Counted from the stretch's first letter, positions 8,447 to 16,694 are shown. The stretch is 45,185 bases of DNA from Solibacillus cecembensis (GCF_001439635.1 NZ_LMBZ01000031.1:2847-48031); one strand, 5' to 3'. Made by a program: numbers and translations. The notes: generated by a model not told the origin, from the sequence alone.

Positions 8447-8986
8447 TTAAGTGAAGTAATTTTCAAGTTCTTTTTTATTTGTTACAACTAATAGTTTGTC
8501 ATCATAATCCCCAAATTTCTTAAAGAAATTTGGTTTACCGACTTCTTCAAAATATCTATTCCACTTAAACATCTTGAAGAATATTTTTAATGTTGGATTA
8601 TAGTTTGATTTTTCTAATCTAAGTATTTGTAAAAGAAACCTCCTTATAATTCGGTAGGTTCTTACCGAATAATTTGTATCCAAAAAAATGATCAATTCTG
8701 CATTCAGAAAACTATTAGAAACCCATTCTTCATTATGTACACCTTCTACAATCCAAGTATTGGAACTAATTAGGTTATTCAAATATTCTTCTCTTTCTTT
8801 TTCGGTTCTTCTTCTTTCTTTTTCGGTTCTTCTTATATCTTCATGACCCTCATGCCTTTTCCAAACAACATTATCTAATTCATAAAATGGAACATTTAAC
8901 ATAGAAGATAATTCTCTTGCTAATGTTGTCTTCTCACTTCCTACTGAACCTATAATATGTATTTTATTAGGAATTTTATTTTTCAA
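8447..8986 (-). CDS. P-loop nucleoside-kinase-like protein with altered P-loop
   Basis: About 179 residues of the adenylate-kinase-like family often annotated as DNA topology modulation (FlaR-like) proteins. The P-loop reads IIGSVGSEKTTLA: the glycine that normally precedes the lysine is Glu, a change that should harm ATP binding. WIVEGVHNEEW and IIFLDTNYSVRTYRIIRR are the expected downstream motifs. An in-frame 21-base tandem duplication repeats RTEKERR in a charged loop. The start is uncertain: TTG at 8986 after GGTGGTG, or GTG at 9001 without a ribosome site. It may be a decaying gene. Confidence 0.7.
   Translation of the reverse strand: MKNKIPNKIHIIGSVGSEKTTLARELSSMLNVPFYELDNVVWKRHEGHEDIRRTEKERRRTEKEREEYLNNLISSNTWIVEGVHNEEWVSNSFLNAELIIFLDTNYSVRTYRIIRRFLLQILRLEKSNYNPTLKIFFKMFKWNRYFEEVGKPNFFKKFGDYDDKLLVVTNKKELENYFT
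8804..8845. repeat. 21-bp tandem duplication inside the kinase gene
   Basis: Two adjacent copies of a 21-base unit beginning ttctttttcggttctt, identical except at the last bases. Being a multiple of three, the duplication keeps the frame and adds seven residues. Confidence 0.85.
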
Positions 8987-9001
8987 AGTAAACACCACCA
9001 C

Positions 9002-9718
9002 TTATCATAGAAGTTACCTTTACCATTTATTCGATTTGGTTATCGAAATATCCTTTCTCTTATCAAGCTCTTCTTAAGGGTTCCTACTGACATTTAACAA
9101 TATGCGCCGTATGTTGGATATCCTAATAGCTATTTTAATTTAAAGAAAATACAACGCCAGACGTTTTTTATTTAGGTAAACCAACAGATATGATTCTATC
9201 AGGTTAAGACATTATAATTTTACTTACATTTAGTTGTTCAAACTTTTTATAAAACAATAAATTTAAACACAAAAAAAGACAGTACATAATACTGTCTTTT
9301 TTGTGTTAACTAGGTACCTTTCAAAGATGTGTTTCCTAAAAAAGATGGAAATTACATGCCTTCTCACTGGTTTTATTCCTAGAAACTGAAAATAAAAGAT
9401 TTTATCTTAAATACTCTTCTGAATACAAAAGATAATTACCTACCCTATACCCATGCTAATATGTTTAATACATTATTAGGCATTTTGGTAAACTGGATTT
9501 ATTCGATTATCTTTGGTACTCATTATAATATATTATGTAATACTTTTCAAAATAGGATCACTTCTATTCTCCTCATTAGCATTCTTTTACTAACAAGTTT
9601 ACTAAACAATCAACTATATATGTGAAATATTTTACGTAAGTTATTACCGTCAAGCCTATAATACTCTTTTTCCCCATCACTTTATTAGTAATATTACGCA
9701 TAGGACAACGGTTAATCA
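9002..9718. other. 717-base gap with probable gene debris
   Basis: No intact gene. On the plus strand short protein-like pieces in different frames are visible, such as NTTPDVFYLGKPTDMILSG ending near 9208 and KDVFPKKDGNYMPSHWFYS ending near 9382. They might be remains of one or two genes, but I cannot name a family. A strong hairpin lies at 9266-9307. The rest is AT-rich with no other structure that I can support. Confidence 0.4.
9266..9307. terminator. bidirectional terminator-like hairpin
   Basis: A nearly perfect stem of about 18 pairs (AACACAAAAAA, GACAGTA and their complements) around a short loop, with A/T tracts on both sides. No intact gene feeds into it now, which suggests a gene was lost nearby. 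Confidence 0.7.
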
Positions 9719-9769
9719 AAATAAAGCACTCCCAAATACATGTCGAATGTATTCGGAAGTGCTTTATTA
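9719..9769. terminator. terminator after the DHA2 exporter
   Basis: Long stem AATAAAGCACT and CAAATACAT pairing with ATGTATTCG and AGTGCTTTATT, loop GTCGA, just beyond the stop of the MFS gene. Confidence 0.75.
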
Positions 9770-9774
9770 TGTCT

Positions 9775-11166
9775 TTATGAACTGCTCTTACTCCCCTTTA
9801 ACATGACCGAAAGCGCTAATCCTAAAATACTTAAAATCGTTGCAATGGCAAAGGCTAGGCGGATCCCGATGAGCATCCCATCCGATGAAACGTCATCTAA
9901 GAAACTCATTGTACCCGTCATCGCCGTAACAAGAAGCGCTGTGACAATCGCACCACCAACCATGCGTAATGTACTGTTAACGGCTGTTCCATGCGGCATT
10001 AAATGTCCTGGTAATGCATTCATTCCCGCAGTCGTTAAAGGCATCATGATCATTGCAATGCCCAACGAAATGAATGCAAAAAGTATAGCAATAATCCAAA
10101 TAGGCGTCGTGACAGACAAGAACATATAAACGGATAATGCGAATGTAATCGATGTGAATCCGTACATTGCCAATCCGCGCCCACCGAACTTATCGAAAAT
10201 TTTACCGGTAATTGGAGACATGAAGCCCATTAATAATGCCCCTGGCAACAGAATAATCCCTGTTTCTAACGCTGAAAGCTCTCGAACATTTTGCACATAA
10301 AATGTTAATAAAATTTGCGTACCAATCATGAGTGCATACACTAAAACAGATAAAGAAGTTGAAATTGTAAATATTTTTGATTGGAACACACGAAACTCTA
10401 AAATTGGATTCGGCAACTTGAATTGGCGACGAATGAACATATACAATGATACGATACCAACCACTAATGAAATTAGGACATACCAAGATGTAAATCCAAC
10501 TGAACCGACCATACTAAATCCGTATAGTAAGCCTCCCCAGCCAAATGTTGAATAAACAATTGAAACCATATCAAATTGTTTTTCTTGTCTCGGTGTAACA
10601 TTTTTCATAAATACGAAAACAAGTAGGATGACTACTAAAGCTACTGGAAATATTGTGTAAAATAAATGACGCCATGTAAAATAAGTGAGCAACCAGCCAG
10701 CTAATGTTGGACCAACTGCTGGTGCAAAGCCCGTTACAAGTCCTGCAATACCCATCACAGATCCGCGCTGCTCTTTCGGATACAGTGTTAAAATAATTGT
10801 TTGCATTAGTGGCATAATAATCCCTGCCCCAGCCGCTTGAATAACCCGCGCACCGAGTAAAACCGGATAATTTGGTGCAAATGCTCCGATTAATGTACCG
10901 AGCGTAAATAAACTTAATGCAGCTAATAACAAGGCCCTATTTGAAAATCGACCAATTAAATATGCTGTGATTGGAATTAAAATCCCGTTCGTCAATAAAT
11001 AAATCGTCGTTAACCATTGTGCCGCGCTCGCATTGATTTGAAAATCAGCCATAATCGGCGGCATCGCAATCATTAGTAATGTTTGATTTAGAATCGAAAC
11101 AAATGCTGCCGATAAAACGATTGCTACAATGAGTGTCCTTTTTGAATTTGTAATTGTTTGTTCCAT
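9775..11166 (-). CDS. DHA2-family multidrug MFS exporter (EmrB/QacA/LmrB-like)
   Basis: A 463-residue exporter of the 14-segment DHA2 group. Diagnostic motifs are LNQTLLMIAMPPIMADF in segment 1, WLTTIYLLTNGILIPITAYL in segment 2, and RVIQAAGAGIIMPLMQTIIL in segment 4, followed by VMGIAGLVTGFAPAVGPTLAGW (motif C, proton antiport). It probably pumps lipophilic drugs or antibiotics out of the cell. The ATG at 11166 follows AAGGGG; an upstream in-frame start lies beyond the operator and is unlikely. The tetR gene is 60 bases upstream with a matching operator in between. Confidence 0.9.
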   Translation of the reverse strand: MEQTITNSKRTLIVAIVLSAAFVSILNQTLLMIAMPPIMADFQINASAAQWLTTIYLLTNGILIPITAYLIGRFSNRALLLAALSLFTLGTLIGAFAPNYPVLLGARVIQAAGAGIIMPLMQTIILTLYPKEQRGSVMGIAGLVTGFAPAVGPTLAGWLLTYFTWRHLFYTIFPVALVVILLVFVFMKNVTPRQEKQFDMVSIVYSTFGWGGLLYGFSMVGSVGFTSWYVLISLVVGIVSLYMFIRRQFKLPNPILEFRVFQSKIFTISTSLSVLVYALMIGTQILLTFYVQNVRELSALETGIILLPGALLMGFMSPITGKIFDKFGGRGLAMYGFTSITFALSVYMFLSVTTPIWIIAILFAFISLGIAMIMMPLTTAGMNALPGHLMPHGTAVNSTLRMVGGAIVTALLVTAMTGTMSFLDDVSSDGMLIGIRLAFAIATILSILGLALSVMLKGSKSSS

Positions 11167-11186
11167 AAAATAACCCCTTGTATGTT

Positions 11187-11204
11187 TGTTAGTGATAACT
11201 AACA
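11187..11204. promoter_or_regulatory. TetR-type operator, exporter side
   Basis: Perfect inverted repeat TGTTAGT-N4-ACTAACA between tetR and the exporter gene. The same 7-base arms occur upstream of tetR. Confidence 0.8.
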
Positions 11205-11226
11205 TTTTAAAGTAAAAAAAGTGGTA

Positions 11227-11808
11227 CTACATGGTAGCACCATATAAAAACGTTTCGACATAGTTTTCGATAAACATTTTTTGTTGATCTTGTAAAAAGT
11301 GGTTTATTGAAATCGTCGTTGTTACGAAATAACCAAACATTGTTGTTAAAAAAATAAGCGCTTGTGATTCTGAATGAAATGGTTTTAAAATACCCTTTTC
11401 AATCAATTGATCAAAATACGATGCGAGCAATGATTGTAGCTGGTTCGTATTGGCTTCCGTAATGAGATTTGATAGTTCTGGTAAATTCCCTCGTTCTTGA
11501 ATACTAATAAGGAAAATAACCTTGTTTTGATTCATATACAGCAAATATTGATGCGCAATGTCCGTTAAGTCTTTTTTTACATCAAATGTTAAGGATGTTT
11601 GAAAATAATGTTCAAAATATGGAATATATGATTGTTGCTGAATAAGCGCCTCCAAAATCCCCATCTTCGTTTCAAAGTGACGGAATATGGTCATTTCACT
11701 AACACCTGCAAGCTCGGCAATTTCTTTTACTGGTACTTGATTGTATCCCCTTGCCTCCATTAATGTACTCGCAGCATGTAAAATGCGCTCGCGTGTTTTA
11801 TTTGTCAT
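11227..11808 (-). CDS. TetR-family repressor of the adjacent drug exporter
   Basis: A 193-residue TetR protein. Residues 4-50 carry the DNA-binding domain (RERILHAASTLMEARGYNQVPVKEIAELAGVSEMTIFRHF split over its helices), the rest being the ligand-binding and dimer domain. It lies directly upstream of the DHA2 exporter on the same strand. Identical 7-base operator arms before tetR and before the exporter show that it very likely represses itself and the pump, and is released by a pump substrate. Start follows GAGGTG. Confidence 0.9.
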   Translation of the reverse strand: MTNKTRERILHAASTLMEARGYNQVPVKEIAELAGVSEMTIFRHFETKMGILEALIQQQSYIPYFEHYFQTSLTFDVKKDLTDIAHQYLLYMNQNKVIFLISIQERGNLPELSNLITEANTNQLQSLLASYFDQLIEKGILKPFHSESQALIFLTTMFGYFVTTTISINHFLQDQQKMFIENYVETFLYGATM

Positions 11809-11823
11809 TATTTCACCTCAAAA

Positions 11824-11841
11824 TGTTAGTAACCACTAACA
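11824..11841. promoter_or_regulatory. TetR-type operator, autoregulatory site
   Basis: Perfect inverted repeat TGTTAGT-N4-ACTAACA, 16 bases upstream of the tetR start. Only the four central bases differ from the site at 11187. Confidence 0.8.
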
Positions 11842-11886
11842 TATCATACCGCACCTTTAGAGTTACGTCAAAATGTATGTATTCCT

Positions 11887-12261
11887 TCACAGCTCTACTC
11901 GATAGCGCCAGCTTGCATTTTTCACTTGATCAAACTGAATGTATTTGACACTTTCCTCAATCACATCATTTAAATTCAACTGCTGCTGCTTCGCGAAGTC
12001 TTTTAAGTGTGCAAGTAATTGTTCATCACATGTCGTTCTGAATTCTACACGATCTTTTGGGCGATTTTTTTTATTATAAGAAATCGTTTCGTTTTGTAAA
12101 AGATTCAGATAACCGTTTTCTAGTAAATAACCAATATGCGTATTGTGCTCTGTTGCGTATTGCTTTAACTGTTCAATTAGTGCCGCGCTTATACGTGTTT
12201 TATAACGTATACGTGATGCATCGGTCGTTTGAATCAGTTTATGATTGTTGATTTTCCACAT
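11887..12261 (-). CDS. putative tandem ribbon-helix-helix-like protein
   Basis: A 124-residue protein made of two similar halves. The first (about 17-56) reads RIRYKTRISAALIEQLKQYA then IGYLLENGYLNLL; the second (about 67-108) reads RVEFRTTCDEQLLAHLKDFA then LNDVIEESVKYI. Each half is a short strand followed by two helices, the layout of Arc/MetJ-type ribbon-helix-helix DNA-binding units. I infer a small DNA-binding protein; the target is unknown. The ATG at 12261 is preceded by GGTGGGG; a GTG four codons earlier overlaps that site. Confidence 0.6.
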   Translation of the reverse strand: MWKINNHKLIQTTDASRIRYKTRISAALIEQLKQYATEHNTHIGYLLENGYLNLLQNETISYNKKNRPKDRVEFRTTCDEQLLAHLKDFAKQQQLNLNDVIEESVKYIQFDQVKNASWRYRVEL

Positions 12262-12282
12262 GTACTTCCCCACCTTTCCCTT

Positions 12283-12317
12283 CTATTATAATAACATTTT
12301 CTATAATAACATTTTCA
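12283..12317. repeat. short tandem direct repeat
   Basis: Two adjacent copies of a 15-base unit (tataataacattttc) upstream of the ribbon-helix-helix-like gene. It could be a slippage product or part of its control region. Confidence 0.6.
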
Positions 12318-12320
12318 CAA

Positions 12321-12355
12321 ATCAATTTCGCCTCGGCGTAATTGCGTCCAGATTC
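12321..12355 (+). repeat. dispersed repeat, copy 1
   Basis: This stretch matches the reverse complement of 14335-14369 at all but a few central positions; the shared core reads GCGTAATTGCGTCCAGATT. The two copies face each other around the gene at 12865-14235. Confidence 0.75.
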
Positions 12356-12381
12356 TGAAAGAGTTTTCTGCTGAATGAAAA

Positions 12382-12411
12382 TAAAAACACTCCTTATGGG
12401 ATAAGGAGTGA
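12382..12411 (-). terminator. orphan terminator-like hairpin
   Basis: Stem CACTCCTTAT/ATAAGGAGTG with a three-base loop. On the minus strand it is followed by TTTTTATTTT, as in an intrinsic terminator, but no intact minus-strand gene lies directly upstream. Confidence 0.6.
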
Positions 12412-12864
12412 ATGGCGTAAAGTTACAATCGGTACGTGCTATTCAGTTGTATTGTATTCACCATAGTTTCTTTACAAATCATACTTTAAAGCCGAGTTGA
12501 TCGTTTATGCATTTGTTCGCCAAAATAGTAGCATCTTTCGAAAACCGTCGTTAAACCTTTTTGTCAATTAATTACATAATAAATTTCATAACGCTCAAAA
12601 CAATAAACCGTGTTTACATCTTTTAAAAAGAACGCATACAACGAAGCTAATTGAAATCCTTTTATTCCATTGTGTTACTACTTCACAAAACTTTTTAACC
12701 TTACTGCGTGACTGCAACTTTACTACTTATATAATATCCGTTCCTAATATTTTCTAAACATCTTTTTTCAGAAACTTCAGCTGAATTAAGTTAAAAATTT
12801 TATTTCAAGACTTATACCTAGTCGAATTTTGTAAAACGTATATAATAACTAAAGGGGGTGTACG

Positions 12865-14235
12865 ATGCTTAAAATAAAAAAAATTGAATTCATCAAAGTC
12901 CACTATGATGAATCACTTACTCAAAATTTCTTTTCTGTTGCGAATATTACATTTTCAAACTATAAAACCATCTCTGGTGCTCTACTCTACTGGCAAAAGA
13001 ATACGTCCGATGCACCTTTTACAAAAGATGGAGACTATAAATTTTTTTATGATATGGCAAAAGTACAATTTTTTGCATCCGTTAAATTTCCAAAGGATTC
13101 AAAACTGACGCGTGATCAACGCCAGGAGCTTGCCTATATCCTATTGGAAGAACGCGGTGCAATTGGTTCTTATAGTTTTGTGACGAATCGCTCAAAAAGG
13201 CCGTTTCCAATCAAACAATCTTTTCAAAATATAAAATTCCCAGAATATTTTAGTTTACAAGATTTCAATCATATCGAGCTGTTTCAACAATTTCAAAATC
13301 AAGATGAAGCGCTCTATGCCAATTTAGCGCATTATGACCGCGCATTTGTCGTCGCCTATATGCATTGGTGCCAAAATGTCATTACGGAGCACCATAGCAA
13401 ACTACTAAACTATTTGGATTACTTACCATTTTCATATATTTGCTACGCCAACCCGTTTCTTTCAGAGCAATTTTTAATTGATTTTATCGAGCAGGTGGAG
13501 TTTGATGCGTTGCAATATAATAAACCGGTCCTGGCTCGCCTTACTGCGTCATTTAAAGCCCATCTTGTTAATACCTTACAGCTACAGCAAAAAGCGCTTA
13601 ACGATGAATTTAAAGACCAATTAGAAGAATTCATAGAGAGCAATGTATTTTTTGTCTTACATGATGTCATTTACTTGCCTGAAGTGGATGAAATTCCAGA
13701 AATGGAGCTATTATTTTTTGAATATGATTGCGGAACCGATAAATGGCCAGGTGGCGAGCATTTAGTAAAAGGAATCCCTTCTTTATACTGCCAACAATAT
13801 GATCGTTATGGGGATCATAAATTAACAAATAGCGAGATGGATAAAAAAATTGCGCAATATAGTGCGCTTCAATTGCAGCTTTTTAGTGCATCTGCCCACT
13901 TACACTGGCTTAGTCGTTATCAAAGTCAATTGGATTGGCGTGCAATTTGTCAGTACAATGAAAATTTAACTGAAGACTTTTTAACTGCCCATTTGGACAA
14001 TATTGATTTCCAGGCACTTGGCTATAATATCTATTGTTTTCTAGATGAAGCATTTTTATCGCAACATATGGATAAATTCAATCACCAACAACCCGTTCCA
14101 CTCATTATATGTCATTTGACAGAGCCCTTTTACTTAATGCATAAAAACAAAATTAAAGTAGACTTAGAAACTTTATATAAATATATGGACTGCATTGATT
14201 ATGATGAGTTTGAACGATTAGAATCTTACTTTTAA
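12865..14235 (+). CDS. hypothetical protein with degenerate helical repeats
   Basis: A 456-residue protein of unknown family. Several stretches share a loose repeat of the kind FLxEFLxxxxxxxDFxALxYN: near 194-220 (FLSEQFLIDFIEQVEFDALQYN), near 365-395 (LDWRAICQYNENLTEDFL then NIDFQALGYN) and near 397-410 (FLDEAFLSQHMDKF). Such W/N-containing helical repeats occur in poorly characterised scaffold-like proteins. No catalytic motif, signal peptide or membrane segment is apparent. Start ATG follows AAGGGGG; TATAAT lies at 12841. A perfect 22-base palindrome arm begins inside its stop codon. Function unknown. Confidence 0.75.
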   Translation: MLKIKKIEFIKVHYDESLTQNFFSVANITFSNYKTISGALLYWQKNTSDAPFTKDGDYKFFYDMAKVQFFASVKFPKDSKLTRDQRQELAYILLEERGAIGSYSFVTNRSKRPFPIKQSFQNIKFPEYFSLQDFNHIELFQQFQNQDEALYANLAHYDRAFVVAYMHWCQNVITEHHSKLLNYLDYLPFSYICYANPFLSEQFLIDFIEQVEFDALQYNKPVLARLTASFKAHLVNTLQLQQKALNDEFKDQLEEFIESNVFFVLHDVIYLPEVDEIPEMELLFFEYDCGTDKWPGGEHLVKGIPSLYCQQYDRYGDHKLTNSEMDKKIAQYSALQLQLFSASAHLHWLSRYQSQLDWRAICQYNENLTEDFLTAHLDNIDFQALGYNIYCFLDEAFLSQHMDKFNHQQPVPLIICHLTEPFYLMHKNKIKVDLETLYKYMDCIDYDEFERLESYF

Positions 14236-14277
14236 CTTGATTCAGTCTGGGTTCAAACCCAGACTGAATCAAGTTAA
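14232..14277. repeat. perfect 22-bp inverted repeat over a stop codon
   Basis: Two exactly complementary 22-base arms (14232-14253 and 14256-14277) around a CA loop. The left arm contains the stop of the preceding gene. It would form a very stable hairpin and probably ends transcription, although no T-run follows immediately. Confidence 0.9.
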
Positions 14278-14334
14278 GCCCCAGCGGATGTCACAGATTT
14301 TTTAGGGGAGTTTTTTCGAGCGAGCTCGAGAAAA

Positions 14335-14369
14335 AAATCTGGACGCAATTACGCTAAGGCGTAATTGAT
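14335..14369 (-). repeat. dispersed repeat, copy 2
   Basis: Inverted copy of 12321-12355. Just upstream at 14311-14337 lies a further near-palindrome with CGAGC-GA-GCTCG at its centre between T and A runs. Together with the palindrome at 14232 this looks like a compound repeat element filling 14236-14370. Confidence 0.75.
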
Positions 14370-14373
14370 AGCC

Positions 14374-14427
14374 ATAACAAAAACGCACCATTCCAATCAA
14401 CATTGGAATGGTGCATTTTTTTGTTAT
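14374..14427. terminator. bidirectional terminator
   Basis: Perfect stem GCACCATTCCAAT/ATTGGAATGGTGC with loop CAAC and A/T tracts on both sides. It lies between the convergent unknown gene and the GGDEF-EAL gene. Confidence 0.88.
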
Positions 14428-16127
14428 ACTTTAGATTTCATATAGTCTGCAAATTCATCCTTGCTTAAAGGAGCGCTTAAATAAAAGCCTTGTACAAACT
14501 CACATTTCAATTCTTTTAAAATCGCTAAATCTTCGCCATTTGACACACCTTCTGCTACGACTTGTAAACCGAGTGCATGTGCCAATGAAATGATGGACGA
14601 CACCATCTTAGCATTGGCCGGAACTAAGTTTAAGTCTTGTGTAAACGAATGGTCTATTTTTAAGGACGTTACAGCCACTTCACGTAAATAACTTAATGGA
14701 GAATACCCCGTTCCGAAATCATCAATGGATATTTCAATACCTAAAGCATTTAGTTCTTGAATCTTTTCAATTAATTCAGCTGAGCAATCAAGCATACTCA
14801 TTTCAGAAATCTCTAATTCTAGTTGATTTGGATTTAAATTCGTTTCTTCAAGGATGGTTTTTAATTGGACTATAAAATCATTTTCATTAATATGACTTGT
14901 AGAAACGTTCACCGAAATTTTAAATTGTGGTGAAACAATAGGTTGCCACTGCTGTAATTGCATTACGGCATTTTTAATTACCCAACTGCCAATATCATGA
15001 ATAAGTCCACATTGCTCTGCAAACGGAATCAATTGCTCTTGCATCATCGTACCAATTTCTTCATCAACCCATTGAATTAACGCTTCCGCCCCAATCAGTT
15101 CATTCGTTTGGAGATTATATTTCGGTTCGTAATAAAGCTCAAATGCATTCTCTCTCAAAGCCTTATGTAACTTTGTTTCTAAACGTAAAAATTGGTCGTT
15201 TGTACCGCGCATTTCCTTTTTATACACATTGTAACTATTGCCATTCTTTACTTTGGCTGCGTTCATCGCAACATTCGCTGTTTTCAATAGTTTAGCGGCA
15301 GAATCACCATGCGCTGGATACACACTTATGCCGAGGCTAATGCTCGCATAAAATTCATACGTGTCAAATATAAAACTATTCGTACAAACATCCAAAATCT
15401 TTTCAGCCATTTCGTCTATTAATGAAACGTCTTCTAGTACATAGACAAATTCATCTCCATTTACACGGTAGAATGAATTGGTTTGAATATCAATTCCACG
15501 AAAACGCGCGCTAAGTTCCTTTAAAAATAAGTCGCCAACTTTATGACCGAGGCTATCATTAATATTTTTAAAGCGATTGATATCGAAGAAAAATAGCGCA
15601 AATGGCGTTTTAGTCCGCATAGCGTTCGCAATTTCATTTTCAAGACGCTTTGTTAAGTTACGACGATTTGGTAAGCCCGTTAAATCGTCATGATAAGCAA
15701 TATGAGCAATTTTTTTAATGTTTTTTTGTGCAGTAATATCTGTACGAATCGAAATATATTGATTTGGAATTTTATTTTCTCCTAAAAATGGAACAATCGT
15801 TGTTTTGACCCAATATAAAGAACCATCTTTTGCACGATTGCAAATTTCTCCATGCCACGTTTGTCCAAGTCCGATTGCACGCCACATTTCTTTGAAAAAA
15901 GATTTCGGATGAAAACCTGAATTTAATACTCGATGGTCTTGGCCGATTAGTTCTTCACGCGAATATTTCGAGATTTCGCAAAATTGATCATTCACCATCA
16001 TAATTTGACCCTTTCGATCCGTTACAGCAACAATAGACGTTTTATCAAGTGCAGCTTTTAAATTGACGAGCTGTTCATACGAAAAATCCATTGATTCGAG
16101 AATTTTTGAATTTGATTCTTCCTGCAT
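14424..16127 (-). CDS. PAS-GGDEF-EAL cyclic-di-GMP protein
   Basis: A 567-residue soluble protein. A PAS domain (about 25-135, with QTWHGEICNRAKDGSLYWVKTT) is followed by a GGDEF domain (about 145-305) and an EAL domain (about 315-565). The GGDEF signature reads RVNGDEF, so the first glycine is Asn and diguanylate cyclase activity is doubtful. The EAL domain keeps the residues usually needed for phosphodiesterase activity: EAL, the Asn in SVNVS, LELEISE, IDDFGTGYS, LKID, VAEG and the Gln in VQGF. It probably degrades c-di-GMP under PAS control. Start ATG follows GAGAGG. Confidence 0.9.
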   Translation of the reverse strand: MQEESNSKILESMDFSYEQLVNLKAALDKTSIVAVTDRKGQIMMVNDQFCEISKYSREELIGQDHRVLNSGFHPKSFFKEMWRAIGLGQTWHGEICNRAKDGSLYWVKTTIVPFLGENKIPNQYISIRTDITAQKNIKKIAHIAYHDDLTGLPNRRNLTKRLENEIANAMRTKTPFALFFFDINRFKNINDSLGHKVGDLFLKELSARFRGIDIQTNSFYRVNGDEFVYVLEDVSLIDEMAEKILDVCTNSFIFDTYEFYASISLGISVYPAHGDSAAKLLKTANVAMNAAKVKNGNSYNVYKKEMRGTNDQFLRLETKLHKALRENAFELYYEPKYNLQTNELIGAEALIQWVDEEIGTMMQEQLIPFAEQCGLIHDIGSWVIKNAVMQLQQWQPIVSPQFKISVNVSTSHINENDFIVQLKTILEETNLNPNQLELEISEMSMLDCSAELIEKIQELNALGIEISIDDFGTGYSPLSYLREVAVTSLKIDHSFTQDLNLVPANAKMVSSIISLAHALGLQVVAEGVSNGEDLAILKELKCEFVQGFYLSAPLSKDEFADYMKSKV

Positions 16128-16286
16128 ATCTACCTCTCCATTCCAAATTAATTCTATTAATATTACTATTCATAGAAAATTATAATAGTTCTTAACTCAT
16201 AAATCCAACTTTTCTAAATTTTTTGTTTAAATTACCTTCATTCACCCCAAGTAAAAAAGGTAAGGATTCAAAATTCTCTCACTATT
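16128..16286. other. spacer upstream of the GGDEF-EAL gene
   Basis: AT-rich DNA that should contain the promoter of the GGDEF-EAL gene. I see no clear -35/-10 pair and no small gene. Confidence 0.4.
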
Positions 16287-16480
16287 CTAATATACGCACA
16301 TATAACCAATTTTGTCTGTTAACTTTTTCATATGTTCTGAAACTCGATTTAGTTCCAAAATAACTTGATCTAAGCTTTTTACCACTTCATTATAATTTTT
16401 TGATGCGGATGTAAGGTCGCGCACACTGATGGACTCGAAAGTTTACTCAATGTTTCGCATGGATACAATATCCTTTGACA
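16287..16480 (-). pseudogene. remnant of a helical protein
   Basis: On the minus strand one frame reads LSKDIVSMRNIE, then a stop (TAA, 16443-16445), then TFESISVRDLTSASKNYNEV and LDQVILELNRVSEHMKKLTD to a stop at 16287. The heptad-like pattern suggests a coiled coil, such as the end of a chemotaxis-type or structural protein. No ribosome site precedes it. Likely a decayed gene end; a 45-residue protein from a GTG at 16424 is the alternative. Confidence 0.5.
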
Positions 16481-16482
16481 GC

Positions 16483-16516
16483 AAAAAAATCTCCCTTATC
16501 AATGGAAGATTTTTTA
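16483..16516 (-). terminator. terminator of the micro-protein operon
   Basis: Imperfect stem AAAAAATCT/AGATTTTTT with a short CC/GG inner pair, directly after the second micro-protein gene and ending in a T-run on the minus strand. Confidence 0.6.
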
Positions 16517-16523
16517 TCTAACT

Positions 16524-16694
16524 TTATGAAATTGCAAACTCATAGTTCCCTCGATTCTCCGTAGCGCGGTAGTTGTAGGCGTCTAATTGCTCCTGAGATA
16601 AGTTTAAAATGTAATAATGAAAATTGATTGGTTCTAATCCAAACTTTTCGCATGCTTCTTTATAATACTCATACCCCATTCGATAATCATGCAT
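16524..16694 (-). CDS. micro-protein, paralogue 2 of a tandem pair
   Basis: A 56-residue protein: MHDYRMGYEYYKEACEKFG, then LEPINFHYYILNLSQEQLDA and a short tail. It is clearly paralogous to the gene just upstream (shared core FGLEPINFxYYxxxLSxxQL). The ATG at 16694 is one base after the stop of the first copy and has GGGGGGAAG as its ribosome site inside that copy. No known family comes to mind; the aromatic-rich helical character suggests a small binding or adaptor protein. Confidence 0.75.
   Translation of the reverse strand: MHDYRMGYEYYKEACEKFGLEPINFHYYILNLSQEQLDAYNYRATENRGNYEFAIS

Larger units (their letters stand above)
12274..12864. other. 591-base gap with repeat copy and hairpin
   Basis: Contains the tandem repeat at 12283, one copy of a dispersed repeat at 12321 and a terminator-like hairpin at 12382. 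On the minus strand near 12570-12660 a short protein-like stretch (GFQLASLYAFFLKDVNTVY) ends in a stop without any start or ribosome site. It may be the end of a lost gene, which would explain the hairpin. The last 100 bases probably hold the promoter of the plus-strand gene. Confidence 0.4.

Noticed and set aside
9740..10129. Plus-strand frame of 129 codons
   Set aside because: Antisense to the 3' end of the DHA2 exporter; no ribosome site, and it starts inside the terminator hairpin.
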